Below are positions 45,946 through 58,110 of a stretch of DNA of 64,000 nucleotides, one piece after another (within the stretch, counting starts at the first letter, position 1; each line of letters opens with the position of its first letter). Source of the stretch: Mesocentrotus franciscanus (lineage: Eukaryota > Echinodermata > Echinoidea > Camarodonta > Strongylocentrotidae). Position numbers and translations under genes: made by a program. Location: contig CP137682.1 in NCBI GenBank assembly GCA_037976565.1, positions 29,508,199-29,572,198 of the forward strand, read 5' to 3'. The notes under the pieces are model-generated. The model searched no databases and had not been told where the DNA came from. It saw only the letters and a program-made list of their open reading frames with translations.

Positions 45946-47221
45946 TACATCGCGGAATGGTAAAAGTTCTACGTGCTGGCGCTGGCCCTGGTTATTTAGA
46001 CCTATTCTAGTTCTACATTGCCCATCGATGAGTGGAATTGATTGTTTTTCATTTTAAACAGACTAGACTAGTCTAGACTAAACTGTTGACTTTAGGGATC
46101 TGGTGAGTTTTGTACAGTGGTGTTCAGGTGTAATTGAGACCTTAAATCTTCTAAACAAGTTGTTTGCAGCATTAATAAAAACAAACTTAGAAACACAACA
46201 TAAAAAATAGTACACGGGACAGAGGCACGCTAAGGTACGGGTCCCTGGCCCTGCTAATGCTATGTCACTACTGCTACTGTAAAGTGTAAATAGACCCACA
46301 CTTTTTTCTAATTAGTATTTAACTGTTAAAAGGAAACTTTCATATATAAGGTTTAATAAAACTACGAACCTTAGTCTTTTCAAAAATTGCAAACCATCCT
46401 TTTCCATTTTGTTTTCTCTTCGTCTTCAGGAGGAAAATTTCGACTACAAATTATGCACTCATGGCCGGCTCTAGGGTGTCTTCGAAAAGACCCTTTTACA
46501 AGGGGAAAAATATAACAGCCGGCTGGTATGAGAAGTCAAGACACTGTTTGTTTCCTTGGGTTTAATTTTCGAGGCGAGTTTAAAGTCAACTGACATGTAT
46601 GGTGGGGGGCATCGACCGGCCATTGTCCCCCTTTTGAAACCCAGATGATATACCATAATAAGTACCCAAGCTCTTAAATATATCCCCTTTTATGGGGATT
46701 GACCTGTCTGTTATCATTTTTATTCATGTATTTATAATATATATAAATATATTTTGTTCTCTCTCTTATTCACTTTGCAGCTTGGTCTATTTTTGTATTG
46801 GAAATTCGTGGCTCTCCGAGGAAGGGAGTGTCGTCTATATTGTTATTCATTGATTGATGCTATGTGAGAAAGATCTGAGTAGCTTGTAGTGTACTATTCG
46901 AATATACCTGATGCCATGCAGCTATTGATAACAGAATTGAATAGCCAAGCTTCCCTATTCATTGACGCTATATGTTAGGGAATACCACGCATAGTGAAAT
47001 AGAATACACCATTTTCTATTCATGATCATACGTCAGGGTGCCACGCAGTGGTCTATTGACATAACACTTCATGTTGGCAGGTTAAGAAATAAATGATAAT
47101 ATAAAAACTCACTTTCATAAAAAAAGTAACTGAAAGAAAGTTTTTACGGGCAATCTTAACAACATCGGACTATGAAAACAATAATCATCATGTATCCCGA
47201 AAGCGTAAAATCCGTAAATCT
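45946..47221. other. no gene seen; may hold the SMG8 promoter or 5' exon
   Basis: No frame recognisable as an SMG8 N-terminus. CCGGC-containing patches at 46460 and 46612 may be ends of a further repeat. The missing exon could lie here, anywhere from 41895 upward, or outside the window. Confidence 0.3.
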
Positions 47222-47315
47222 GCATTTGTTTTATTTATTTATTTATTTATTTATTTATCTATTATTATTATTTTTTTTTATATTATTATTATTATTTTTA
47301 TTTTTTTTTTGGGGA
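47222..47315. repeat. (TTTA)n and (ATT)n low-complexity
   Basis: TTTATTTATTTA run followed by ATTATT and a T run, ending in a GGGG tract. Confidence 0.9.
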
Positions 47316-47382
47316 GGGGGTAAAGTCATTGACACCAGTAAGTGTTATCAAATAGAAGCGATCTACTTAATAGCAGTAAGAC

Positions 47383-47466
47383 ATAGTGGTTTGGCGAAAA
47401 GTGATCGCTTCACAATGCGGAGATAATGGGTTCGATCGGGGGGTTCGATTCCCAGCTACCGTCCTT
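47383..47466 (+). mobile_element. tRNA-derived SINE head fragment
   Basis: TAGTGGTTTGGCGAAAAGTG resembles a degenerate A box, and GGTTCGATTCC (47442-47452) is an exact B box. A partial GGGTTCGAT just before suggests a small duplication. No paired acceptor stem could be built, so this is not a functional tRNA. Confidence 0.6.
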
Positions 47467-47764
47467 TATTCTACTCTTTTTTTGGGGGTCCATAATATCG
47501 ACTTGCCAGAATTGAATAGACAAGCTTTCTTTTTTATTGGTGCCACGCCGTACTGAATGTGTATGGTATTCTGCATATATTATAGTAGCCCTATGTGTGT
47601 CGGCCGTTTCATCACTAAAACTCTCGCATAATATATATTTATTAATCAATTCACTTATTTATTCATGTATTTATTTATTTATTTACCTATTACCTAGTTA
47701 TTCAATAATGTATGTGAATGTATGGAGGCATACTTGCCTAATATTGATTTGATTTAATTTCGAT

Positions 47765-47960
47765 TTAATAATAATATATTACATTTATAAAGCGCTTAAT
47801 ACAATGTTTCTAAGCGCTTAACAAAAATACAAAGTAATGTTTACCTACAAATTACAACAATATAATACATGATACATAATTCTAATTACAAATTCTTAAT
47901 AACAATCATACAATAATAATATTTAATATTTACATAACGCTTTATAGTTTAACAAACATA
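47765..47960 (+). repeat. AGCGCTT-type dispersed repeat
   Basis: ATTTATAAAGCGCTTAATAC and TTCTAAGCGCTTAAC, then a second related block ATTTACATAACGCTTTATAG near 47927. This recalls tail modules common in marine invertebrate SINEs. The call is tentative. Confidence 0.4.
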
Positions 47961-48229
47961 ATATGATTAATTTACATATTGAACAGATAAGTCTTAAGTT
48001 TACTCTTGAAGGTTTTGATTTGATTTATTTATTCAATTCCATGGGTTACATTGCCATTGCTAGCTAATAGCTGTTTTCCAAAGAGGTCTGAGATAAAAAT
48101 AAATAAATAAAATTTTAAAAAAATGAAAAGAAACATATATATGAACAAACAAATATACTTATGACAAGCAATCATACAATTCATTTGTTCGTTCGGAAAT
48201 TTTGTGAATATCATATAGGCCTATTGTAG

Positions 48230-48700
48230 GGGAGAGCGGGGCTAGTCCGCCCTGGGGGCAAGACCGCCTACTAAGTGATTCTCATTTCTCAGCCTTGCGG
48301 TGATTGGATAAAGCTTTCGCTGATGATGTAATGACAAACTAGTCATACCACACAACATACAACGGCACGAGGACATGTGCTTTTGATAAACGAAATCACG
48401 CTAAAATTTCCATTTCAAGGCCACGTAAAAGTAAAACATTTGGTCATTACATTTCGTGTATTTACCTGTAGATATTGATGAAGGTGGTTATGGTAGCTTT
48501 TGTTGTTAAAAGGGTATGTATATGTGTCTACTGAAAAATGCTGAAACAATTCAACATTGGTTGTACATTTTGCCTAGAACGAGATAAACGACGATAACAG
48601 CCCCATGGAGCTAGTTCGCCCGTTTTTGACGGGTCATGTTTACCCGGGGGTGGACTTTCCCCGCATTGAGGGGCGAACTTACCCCCATTCAATGTGGTTA
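48230..48700. other. GC-richer patch with GGGGCTAGTCCGCCC-type motifs
   Basis: GGGGAGAGCGGGGCTAGTCC at the left, and GGAGCTAGTTCGCCC with GGGGCGAACTTACCCCC at the right, suggest a decayed inverted-repeat element. No open frame. Confidence 0.3.
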
Positions 48701-49024
48701 TTCACAAAATTATTAGATCTTATTGAAAGTGAAAATATAGGCCCTAACCTGGCAACTTCAGTAAAGTTTAGTGACGACTGTGTCTATCCAACTTGATCTG
48801 ATTCTTCATAAAACTTATGACGTATAATATTTATTTATTTTGGCATAATTTTTGTTTTCCTTTTTCAGAATGGAGTACGAAATTACCAAAGAAAAACAGA
48901 CCGCGCCACGCACGTTAGACCAGATATAATGAGACAGTCCGAATATCGTTATCTTTCCACTGACGACGGCACCAGAAAGACTGCCGAACTCTTTCGCATT
49001 CCACGTTCCAGATTGAGTATTCTC

Positions 49025-49203
49025 AATTAACGACAAAACTACATGCTATTGGAAAGCGCCTCATGGAAAATAAAGTTTTCCTTTCTTTTTCTGGCACAAA
49101 ATATTGGAATGCCCTTCCCGGCACATTAAAAGAAAAACCCTCATTAAGTGGTTTCAAAAATGCCCTCAAGCATTTTTTGTTGCAAACGTATCAGAATAAG
49201 TAG
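49025..49203 (+). pseudogene. second non-LTR retrotransposon RT C-terminal fragment
   Basis: One frame reads TTKLHAIGKRLMENKVFLSF then SGTKYWNALPGTLKEKPSLS and GFKNALKHFLLQTYQNK before TAG. The G(P/T)KxWNxLPxxL...S...FK..LK.(Y/F)LL pattern is the usual reverse transcriptase C-terminus of LINEs. Upstream the frame is broken, with stops around 48960-49030. It differs from the copy at 42.2 kb, so it belongs to another family. Confidence 0.75.
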
Positions 49204-49860
49204 TTCCCCGTTTTTTCCCCCGTATATTTGGCCAAACTGGCCATATTTTTCACATCGAAACTGTGACTTGTATACGATTGTATTCATATAATACTAATTA
49301 AAAATGATTCCTCTATAGCCACCATTTCTTTCTCTCTCCCTCTCTGTCTCTTTCTCCCTCTCCCTCTCTGTCTCTCTCTCTCTCCCTCTACCCTCTCTCT
49401 CTGTCTTCTTCTCTTTCTGTTTTCCCCCTTTTTCTGTTTGTCACTCTCTCATTCTCATTTTCTTTATGTATCATCCTCATCTTGTCATTCTGCTACGGTT
49501 TCTGATTTGTTTTTGTCTCGTTAACTGTTTGTTTTTATTGTCTGTTCATGTTTTTTTTTATTTCGTAATTTTTTTTCAAAATTAAGTTATAAATGTATAA
49601 AGTTAAATTATTATTGTGCGAACCTACACCTAACAAGCATTGCTTTCAAGTAGGTTCGTTTTTTCATTTCCTGTAACCAAATCATTTTGCATTACAATGA
49701 CCAAAAAAAAAACAATGTCAAAGATATTTCAATGCTCATTTCTGTTATATCATTACGTTTATAATTGTCTGTCATTGTTTATATTATGTGAAAAGAAATG
49801 AAAAATAAATTCGCTCTGTATATAGAGCTACTACTACTACTACTACTTTGAGATGAATGA
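49204..49860 (+). mobile_element. probable 3' tail of the LINE fragment with a CT array and TAC end
   Basis: After the stop codon comes an AT-rich non-coding stretch with a (CT)n block at 49325-49425. It ends near 49855 in a short TAC repeat preceded by GTATATAGAGC. A 3' end in a short simple repeat fits a non-LTR element. The boundary is inferred. Confidence 0.4.
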
Positions 49861-52700
49861 AAACTTGCGCTAACATATGAATTGAAGAAGTAACAAAAGG
49901 CTACTCGAAACCTGCTCTTAGGAACCATGCCGGTGTTGTATGTAATATTCGTTCAGGTGTTCAGTGCTGGAATAAAAAAACTTTCTACTCAGGTAGTATT
50001 TTTTGTTTGTTTCAGATTAAGGAACCGATTAATATAGTAAATATCATATTTTTTTTTAATGTGGAATGTTGTCATAAGCATTTCTATAAATTGCAAGAAA
50101 TCAAAAGACACTGATAATATGATATTCATAGAAGAGCACTAAATATGAAGATATTCATATCTACAGAAAGCTTATAAGCCATACAATGAGCTTGGATGAC
50201 ATTCAAACAATATAACACTTCCGAAAAAGCGAAATTAGGGTGAAAACAATCACCCTATTCTCTGGGACAAATTTGCCCTATTGTCATCCGAAACGGCCTT
50301 TAGCTGTGACGTAGGAAAAGGGAGGCGTGGCTAGTGTGCCACTTCTGGGTATCTAGTAGAATGCATGTATAACATTATAAGGCTGAAAACACAGCTTCAA
50401 CTTATGTGTTATTTTACCCTTACTATAGAATAAATTATAATACAACATCGTTTGTAAGTTACTTCTCATTAATATTTCCATCTTGATATTCTAAGAAATG
50501 TATTATTTGTGAAATAAAAACGTTGAAAATGGGGAAAAAGAAGGCAAAACTATGGCTGTGTCCCCGGCTTTGTTGGACAGCAAGCGTGCATAATTATATG
50601 GGGATTTGGGTGCGGGCGATTTTTACCACCATGTAGTTTCACTTTGACATATCAGTCGGAGACTTCACCTCTTAATTCCACTATGAAAAAACAGTTAGTA
50701 TTGATTTGATCATTATTATGAATAAAATAAAATTCAAACAAATCGAAGAATATTTCATTTAGTCGATCGTATCATGGCTAGATTAGCTCGAAAAATCGAG
50801 GCGATTCTGTTGTTGTTACGATTCATCTGCGAGTAGTGCGGCTCTTGGCAGCCGCATTACCTACATACATTACCTGATTGAATTTAGTATCGCTGGCGGA
50901 TTTACATTACCTGCGCGCACATCACAACACACGTAAACGTGACTGCACTGCACACCGCACACACACAGTACTATACGCTTGCATTTCAGTCGCGATAGAC
51001 GAAACCCTTACGAAACCAAACCAAAACAAAACGGCGAGAAATAGACTACTCTATGTAATTATAGTTATCGACAAATGAAAATGGAGAAGAAACATTATTC
51101 ATTGTTATGTCAAAGGAAATTCCACCTCGGAACAGGATTCTACTATAGCTAATTTTGTTTTGAAACACAGCTAGTTTGATTTTTCATACTTTCATACATC
51201 TCCGTGTACATACAGCTCAGCTTGCAAGTTGAGTTGTAAACAGTTATTTTACGGATATTGTCACTGTTTCAATGCCAACAATGACATGAATATTGACATT
51301 AGGATATGTTTCAGGACGGGAGAGGACAACTATATGTCAGATATTGACCATTCAGGCAATGTTTCAATCGTTTTGAGAGAGTGGAACTGACATCCACTCT
51401 GAACATTTGTGTGTAGATCGCAGTTAGTCTCTATAGCTGCGTGAAGCATATCCCGGCTCTGACGTCACTCACAAAGCCACTTTCCCTTAGGCGATTTCGT
51501 AGGTCAGGATAGAGTCAATTTAGTGAAATTTGATTTTCATAAAACACAAAACTGCACACTTTCATGGCATGTTAGCTGCATAAATTGCTTTAATAACTCA
51601 TTCAATTATAAAATAAACTATATTTACTAGATTTTAATTCCTATAAGTATCAACTTTAAGATTAGAGACTGTTTTCAGAGTTTAAGATGTTTAGTGACAA
51701 GATGCTCGAGATTTATTGAGGTATCAATCGTGCATTTTGCTTGTTATTCTTAATTGAATGATTTCATTCCAGAGTATGGTAATCACAAGGATTTATCATA
51801 ATTGAACAATCATTCTGGTAGGCCTACTTTGGCACTTGAAGATTTGAAGAAGAAAATAACAATTCAAAACTAGCTGAAGTGTTTTTGTGTACTTTTAATG
51901 TATCCGGTTCCTGAAATCACAAGTTGCTTGTACTTTATTTTTTGCCTAAACATCTATTCAACCAACGTAATGGTATATAGATATACAAATATGAAATAAT
52001 CCAGATAATATCCAGATATAACAAGCCTGTTAAGAAGCTATGGCTTTAGCATTTTATCGTATTTCGTTCTTCTTATTTCTTATTTTAGTGACCACAACTA
52101 ATTTGTTTCCACATCGTTGCACTTGCAATACGATATATATATATTGCATTAAGCTTCTTGTTTTTTATTTATCTTTCTCATCGCGCCATGTCAAAATATA
52201 GACGATCTTCTTCATCATATTTTGTACTGAACCCATTCTTTATACAAGCTTTGCATTTTATTAGGTTTCGTCATATTTCACTATCAAATAAAGAAATTCG
52301 TCTTCTTGTAAAAGCTGTTAAATAACTCGATCAAAAACTAAATTTGTAACATGTATCTAATTTCCTTTTGTGTGATTATAATTTACAAAGTATTTTTTTA
52401 TATTGTAATATTTGTATCATGTGAAATATGGAAACAATTATTATAAACTCAAACTGAAACTGAAACCTGTTTCCCACTAAGAACAAGGAAACAATTTGTT
52501 TCACATGTTAACAAATTGCAATTGGTACTAAAAGTCGTATGGCATGAATTTCTGGGTTTTTTTTCTTCTCTCTTCCAGGAATCACAAAAAAGGTATTCTC
52601 CTTCCCAAAATTACCAATCACGCAATGTGTTTTTACTAATTTGTTTTGTGAGAAATCAATGAAAGAAATGCCAAGAAAGTTATGATATGTAACCCGTTCC
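49861..52700. other. no gene seen
   Basis: CpG-containing sequence at 50220-50345 and 50760-51010 stands out from the AT-rich surroundings and could be a promoter or a repeat. The frame at 50878-51078 is unrecognised. Confidence 0.4.
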
Positions 52701-52703
52701 TTC

Positions 52704-52771
52704 CGGGAACCTGGTATACCAGGTTCCCGCAGAGCGCATCCACAGACGGGAACCTGGTATACCAGGTTCCC
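52704..52771. repeat. two identical 24-bp perfect palindromes
   Basis: The half-site GGGAACCTGGTA followed by its exact reverse complement occurs at 52705-52728 and at 52748-52771, with centres 43 bases apart. The first is extended by one more pair (C/G). The spacer CAGAGCGCATCCACAGA is not palindromic. Confidence 0.9.
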
Positions 52772-53109
52772 ATAAAAGGCAGCTGAATGACGTCTTTACA
52801 AGCCTAAAATTGCCTTTCCCTGCCACTTATTCACTAAACTAGTGGAGTTGAGCTTATTTCCAAAGTATATAATATCATTTTCCATTGCTCCTGTTTTTGT
52901 ACTTTCATATTATTCTTTATTAATGTACTTTTTCACAAGCATGTCAAGTTTTCTCTCACAAAAAATTCGTACAGCAGCACATACAGCTCCGCGATGTCTG
53001 TCCCACAGATATTGACTTTCGCTGAGACTTTTCCGTACACAGACTGCTATAGTACCTCATTGGGAGCAGCGTAATCCGCGCTCGCCCTGTAGAAGCCTAT
53101 GACGGCACG

Positions 53110-53215
53110 CACCCTAATGCCTTACTTCCGTTCTTCTATTGTTGGAGTTTACAACCATGACAACGAACTTTACCCTTGGCCACGTTTATTGTTCTTCTTA
53201 CGTAACTTAGCTGTA
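53110..53215 (+). repeat. dispersed repeat, copy 1 (second copy at 55816-55915)
   Basis: CTTCTATTGTTGGAGTTTA, AACCATGACAACGA and CTTACGTAACTTAGCTGTA occur in both places, with about 90% agreement by eye over 100 bases. The copies bracket the degenerate array at 53.9-55.7 kb, so the pair may mark a larger duplication. Confidence 0.75.
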
Positions 53216-53218
53216 GGG

Positions 53219-53430
53219 GGCCTAAGACATAACTCTTTCGTATACGTTAAAAGATGGGAGTTGCTGCTACCTTGTTTGGCGTTCAACAAGAAGGGGATAG
53301 AGCAATGTCGATCTGGCGCGGCTCAGTGGCTGCCGGGCTCACGATCAATTGGGCAAAAAGAATTTCCATTTTCGGTTCAACTTAATGGAGTGGACTTAAA
53401 AGATTATTATTATTATTATTATAGGTCTAA
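53219..53430 (+). mobile_element. possible SINE/LINE tail ending in (TTA)n
   Basis: GGGAGTTGCTGCTACCTTGT, then GATAGAGCAATGTCGATC and a lead-in to a (TTA)n run at 53404-53421. A GC-moderate body ending in a short trinucleotide repeat looks like a retroposon 3' end. I did not find a second copy in this window, so the call rests on form and memory of similar repeats. Confidence 0.35.
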
Positions 53431-53869
53431 AATACTTTCAAATATTTCTGTGTCATTTTTGTTTGTATATACTTTGTCAATACTTACAAACTATAATTGT
53501 CAAAATTTGCCAATATACAAACTATTACGTTTCCCCTATCATCTTCCGCTCTAGAATCCTATTTTTTTTTAATTTCTTGTGTCCTTTTCATATTTTTTCT
53601 TGTCTCCCTCTTCAAGATTTCTTTTTTTTTGGTACGGTATTTTTGCTATTTATTTTTCTCTTTCTCTTATAATGTTGTCCACCTTCTTCTAGATAACCCT
53701 TTTGTGCTAAAGTATAATGTCCGATGTATATTATTTCTGTCAATAACATAAATGAACGTATCATTTTATTTTGACGCAACAAAGATTTACATTCAAAATC
53801 AAAACTTGTTCTTTCTATAATTTGTGTACAGTAGTATTCTTCGCATTTCGACATTATCAGCCGCTCCGA

Positions 53870-55700
53870 CGTTCTATATTTTCGTTCCCTATAATAAATA
53901 TAAGGTATATGTGTACATTATCAGGGATATGTTATAATAATTTATCTCAAGGAAGAAATGATGCCGGCATACTAGCAAATGTCGGAATAGAAAACAACAT
54001 GAAAGATGAAGTTCGAAAACGACATTGACAGAAAGACAGAGAGAGAAAGACAGACATACATACAGGCAGTGAGAGAGAAAGAGAGAGAGGGCGGGAGGGA
54101 TAGAAAGTTGGACGTAGTCTGTACTGTATTTATTATTATATTTGCATCACCGATCACCCCAGCTCGGATTTTGGGTTAGTTACTTTCTTTTTTGTTTGTT
54201 TATGTCTTTTCGCTAAAGTATAATGTTCGACGTATATAAGTAACGTCAATATAGCATAATAAACCTTTTTTTAAATATCATTTTGATGCAACACAGATTT
54301 ACATTCAAAAGATGAAGATGGAAAATGGCGCTGAGAAAGCGAGCAAGGAGATAGAAAAAGACATACAGAGAAAGAAACAATTATTTCTCATGTCATCTTT
54401 TCGTCTGTGAAATTTTACTAAGTTACATTTTTATTATTCCTTTATCTTTCCATGATTGTTATATATTTGAATGAATATTGTAGGGTCAAATCTAGTTTTA
54501 CGTTATAATTATGATCAGCTTTTTATATTTAGGAGTACGTCGAAACGCGATCTCATAAAAAATCGCGGAACATAAAACACTATGAGAGATGAAGATAGAA
54601 AATGACATTGAGAAAACGAGAGAGAGAGAGAGAGAGAAAGTTGGACGTTATTTCTCATGTCATCTTTTCTCATGTCATCTTTTCGTCCATAACGAAGTTT
54701 AATATGTTATAATAGTTTATCTCAAGATCGAAAGGAATACTTTCGGAATAAAGCAACTAGCGGAACGGAAAACAGTACCAGAGAGGAAGATGGCAAATGG
54801 AGCTGAAAAGTGAGCGAGTGAGAGACAAAGAAAGAGACAAACAGAGGGACAAACACAGAGAGAAACAATCATTTCTCATGTCATCTTTTCGTCTGTGACA
54901 TTTTACTATCACATTCGTATTATTCCTTTATCTTTCCATGGTTCTTAAATATTTGAATGAATATTTCAGATAGGGTCAAATTTGGTCGATCAGCTATTTT
55001 TATTTAGGAGTACGTCGACACGCGATCTCATCAAAAATCGCGGAACAGCAAACACTACGAGAGATGAAGATGGAAAACGACATTGAGAAAACGAGAGAGG
55101 GAGAAATTAGGGCTTATTGTTATTTATTATTACGCTATTTGTCTCTCCGATCAACCCCACCCCACCCGCTCTGGATTCCTCTTTAGTTTCCATTTTTTAC
55201 CATGATTTACATTCAAAAGTTTTACTTTTTATAATTATTGTACAGTAATATTCTTCTTATTTCGATATCATAATGCGCTTGTTCCCTGTTTTTCTTCTCC
55301 ATATCGAGGTTAGGGTATAATAATTTATCTCAAGATCGAAAGGAATACTTTCGGAATAAAAGCAAATAGCGGAACAGAAAGCAGTACCAGAGATGAAGAT
55401 GGAAAATGGCGCAGAAAAAGCGAGCAAGAGAGAGAGAGAAAGGGGGAGAGAGAGACACACACACAGTCACACACACATACAGAGATAGGAAAAGAGAGAG
55501 AACCAATAATTTCTTATAATCATCTGTTTGTTTGTGACATTTTGGATCATCACATCTCTTTGCTCATTCCTTTATCGTGCATGATTGTTATATCTTTGAA
55601 TTATGTTTTCAAATAGGGTAAAATCTGGTTCTACATTATTTGTTTAATAGCAATTTTTATTTGGGAGTACTTCGGAACGTGATCCCATAAACATTCTTCG
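53870..55700 (+). repeat. degenerate higher-order tandem array
   Basis: Block A (TCAAGATCGAAAGGAATACT to GAGATGAAGATGGAAAATGG) is found near 53940, 54295 (partial), 54720 and 55330. Block B (ATTATTCCTTTATCTTTCCA to GAGTACGTCGAAACGCGATC) is found near 54440, 54918 and 55560. They alternate with spacings of about 480-640 bases. (GA)n runs of variable length close most units. Confidence 0.75.
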
Positions 55701-55815
55701 AAAACAGTAACGACGACTGCAAAACCACAAGACCCCCAAAAAAGGGTTATCTGAACCCGATATACGTGTACACTTGTGCAGTATACAAGGATCATTGTGA
55801 ATAAATCTATACCTT

Positions 55816-55915
55816 TACCTTATTTCCGCTCTTCTATTGTTGGAGTTTATAACCATGACAACGACCTTTACCCTCGGCCACGTCTATTGTTCCTCTTACG
55901 TAACTTAGCTGTATA
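55816..55915 (+). repeat. dispersed repeat, copy 2
   Basis: Direct copy of 53110-53215; differences are scattered single bases. Both frames translate to a similar short peptide, but the changes and lack of context do not suggest a gene. Confidence 0.75.
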
Positions 55916-55984
55916 GCTGCATGGGCCAAATTGCCAAATGATCTGCGCATGCGCTATGTCCCTGCTCGTCGCGCGAAGCCACTG

Positions 55985-56066
55985 GCCAGGCTGCGTATTT
56001 TTTATTTACACGCTAGTGAGGGGAATTTCTCGATTAATTCCAATGAAACCGCTCGCGGAGAGCCTA
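55985..56066 (+). repeat. dispersed repeat; inverted copy at 62393-62478
   Basis: GCGTATTTTTTATTTACACG, AATTTCTCGATTAATTCC and GAAACCGCTCGCG are found as reverse complement near 62400-62475. The two are about 6.4 kb apart in opposite orientation. Confidence 0.8.
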
Positions 56067-56339
56067 AACTGTATTTTAAACTTTTATGAACGTACTGTAC
56101 TGATAATAATAATGTACTGAAATTGTTTTGTCGATGGATGTTGTGTGTACATGTGTGTGTATGTTCACGCTCGCTGTGCTGATTTCTGCTCTCATATTCA
56201 ACAGCAAATTGCAAAATAAATCCCAATGTATTTGTTTAATATCTGTAACTGCTCGGAATCTTGTGTTGTGTTCAAATGGTTGACGTGGTATCAATTTTAA
56301 TAACTTGTTTCAACCTGCCTTTTCCACAGGACTTCCCTC

Positions 56340-56341
56340 AC

Positions 56342-56391
<50 letters not shown>

Positions 56392-56545
56392 CTTTCTCTT
56401 TCTCTCCCTCATAACTCTTTCATCTCTCTCTCTCTCTCTCTCTCTCTCATACGCCTATCTACCTACTCTTTTCTGTCCTCCTTATCCCCCCTCTCTCTCT
56501 CTCTCTCTCTTTCTCCTCTCTCCCTTGCCTTTTTCTTCTTTTTTT
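56340..56545. repeat. (CT)n tract
   Basis: Over 30 CT units in a first block and further CT runs, with a short break at 56400-56420. Confidence 0.9.
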
Positions 56546-57839
56546 TTCATTTCGACTCCTCCCATGTCTGATTGAATTTATCTTTCACCTTCTTCAGTAA
56601 GATACCATTATTGAAGTTCACACAATACATGTTCAAAGTCTGGTTTTGAAATATAGTATGTTTAAATCTTTAGTGTGATATTTTGATAGTTTACGCATTA
56701 CTCACAATTTCCGCATGCGCATTATCATTTCCTTAAAAGTATAACTTCATTTATTGTATTTTAACTGTTTTAATCTGTATGAATGACATTAAACGTGGCA
56801 CTATGAACTGTAATTTTCCATACACAGTCATTATACTTCCTCTAATTCTCTCTCTTCCTCTTTCTCCCGCCCTCTTCTCAGTCTCTAACGGTTACCTGTT
56901 TCTTCCCTTTTACTTCGTTCTTTCTACTATCCACCTCTCGATTCCCTCTTCTCTAACTCTCCTTTTCTCCCACTTTCCTTCTACTCTCCTTTTTTGCTAT
57001 ATCTCTCGGTGTAATATGTGAACATAGCTTGATCCTGTTTTAAGAATACTGTCTTAATTATTTTGATTGCCGTATTGTTTTAATGTTTTAATGTTCTCAC
57101 ATTTTATGATAATTGTTACAACATTGATGTGCAAGTTCAGTTGTTTTTATCATGTAAATTGAATGTAATTCAGCCTACGGGCTGCCAGGTTCAGTATTTA
57201 ATAAACCGTAAACCAAAATCGTTACATGTCGTTAAATATAAAGGACCTTTCAGTCTTTTGACTCGACGATAGACGGTCAGGAGTATGAGTTGAACAAAAA
57301 AAGTTTAAGCACAAACAGGCGCGGTGGAGCATTTTCCAAAATGGGGGGGGGGGGTCACCATCAAAATAGGGTACTTTCTGGAATATAAGGGGCACCTACA
57401 AAGGGAACCATCAAAATGTAAATCTACCATATTTAGACATTGGTAGGCCTATATACCCCTACAGTTTTATGATTGTGATTACATTATCAGGGATGATTTC
57501 AATATTTGTTTCTCTCTTTACTTTGGTCCAATATACTGTTTAAGAATCATACTTTGCAGTTGGGTGTGATGGTCTGAATATTAAGAAAATTTTAAGATTT
57601 CTGACGTCGAGGGCAAAAAGTTTCATAATGAGAAAAACAACAACAAATCCTGATGGGTTCTAAGCACAATTTAATCATGAAAGGCTGAAAATACATATCA
57701 TAAGTAACACGATTATACCAAATATAAATGCGAGCGAGCTTTGGGGAAATAAATGAAAAAGTTGCTCTAAGTCGCTCAATAGGGGCGTATGTTATGGAGA
57801 AAGGAAAAGGGATATTTTTCAGAAAGAAAAAAGGACAAT

Positions 57840-58110
57840 CAGAATTTTTATTAGAAAAGAAAAGGGGCACATGTCATAATAAACCTCGAACCTGAAAAGG
57901 GCCACTCACCAGAGATGAAAAAGGTACTTATGAGAAAGGAAAAGGGGCATCTGTCGAAGAAAAGGGGCACCTATCAGATTTTAATAGGGGCATTTATCAT
58001 AGGTGAAAAGGAGTATTTATGAAAAGGGAAGGGGCTGTTATAAAAAAAGGAAAAGGGCCCTTTATCAGAAGGAAATAGAGTAATTAATGAAAAGGCTCCC
58101 CTCGCGAGTG
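57840..58110 (+). repeat. degenerate minisatellite, GAAAAGGGGCA units
   Basis: AAAAGGGGCAC(A/C)TATCAGA-like units of about 25-35 bases are repeated eight or more times with heavy drift. A related block is seen at 57370-57420. Confidence 0.7.

Noticed and set aside
53099..53554. 151-codon open frame that might be a gene
   Set aside because: Its first third is a dispersed repeat (second copy at 55.8 kb), and it runs through a retroposon-like body and a (TTA)n run; no splice sites or homology.
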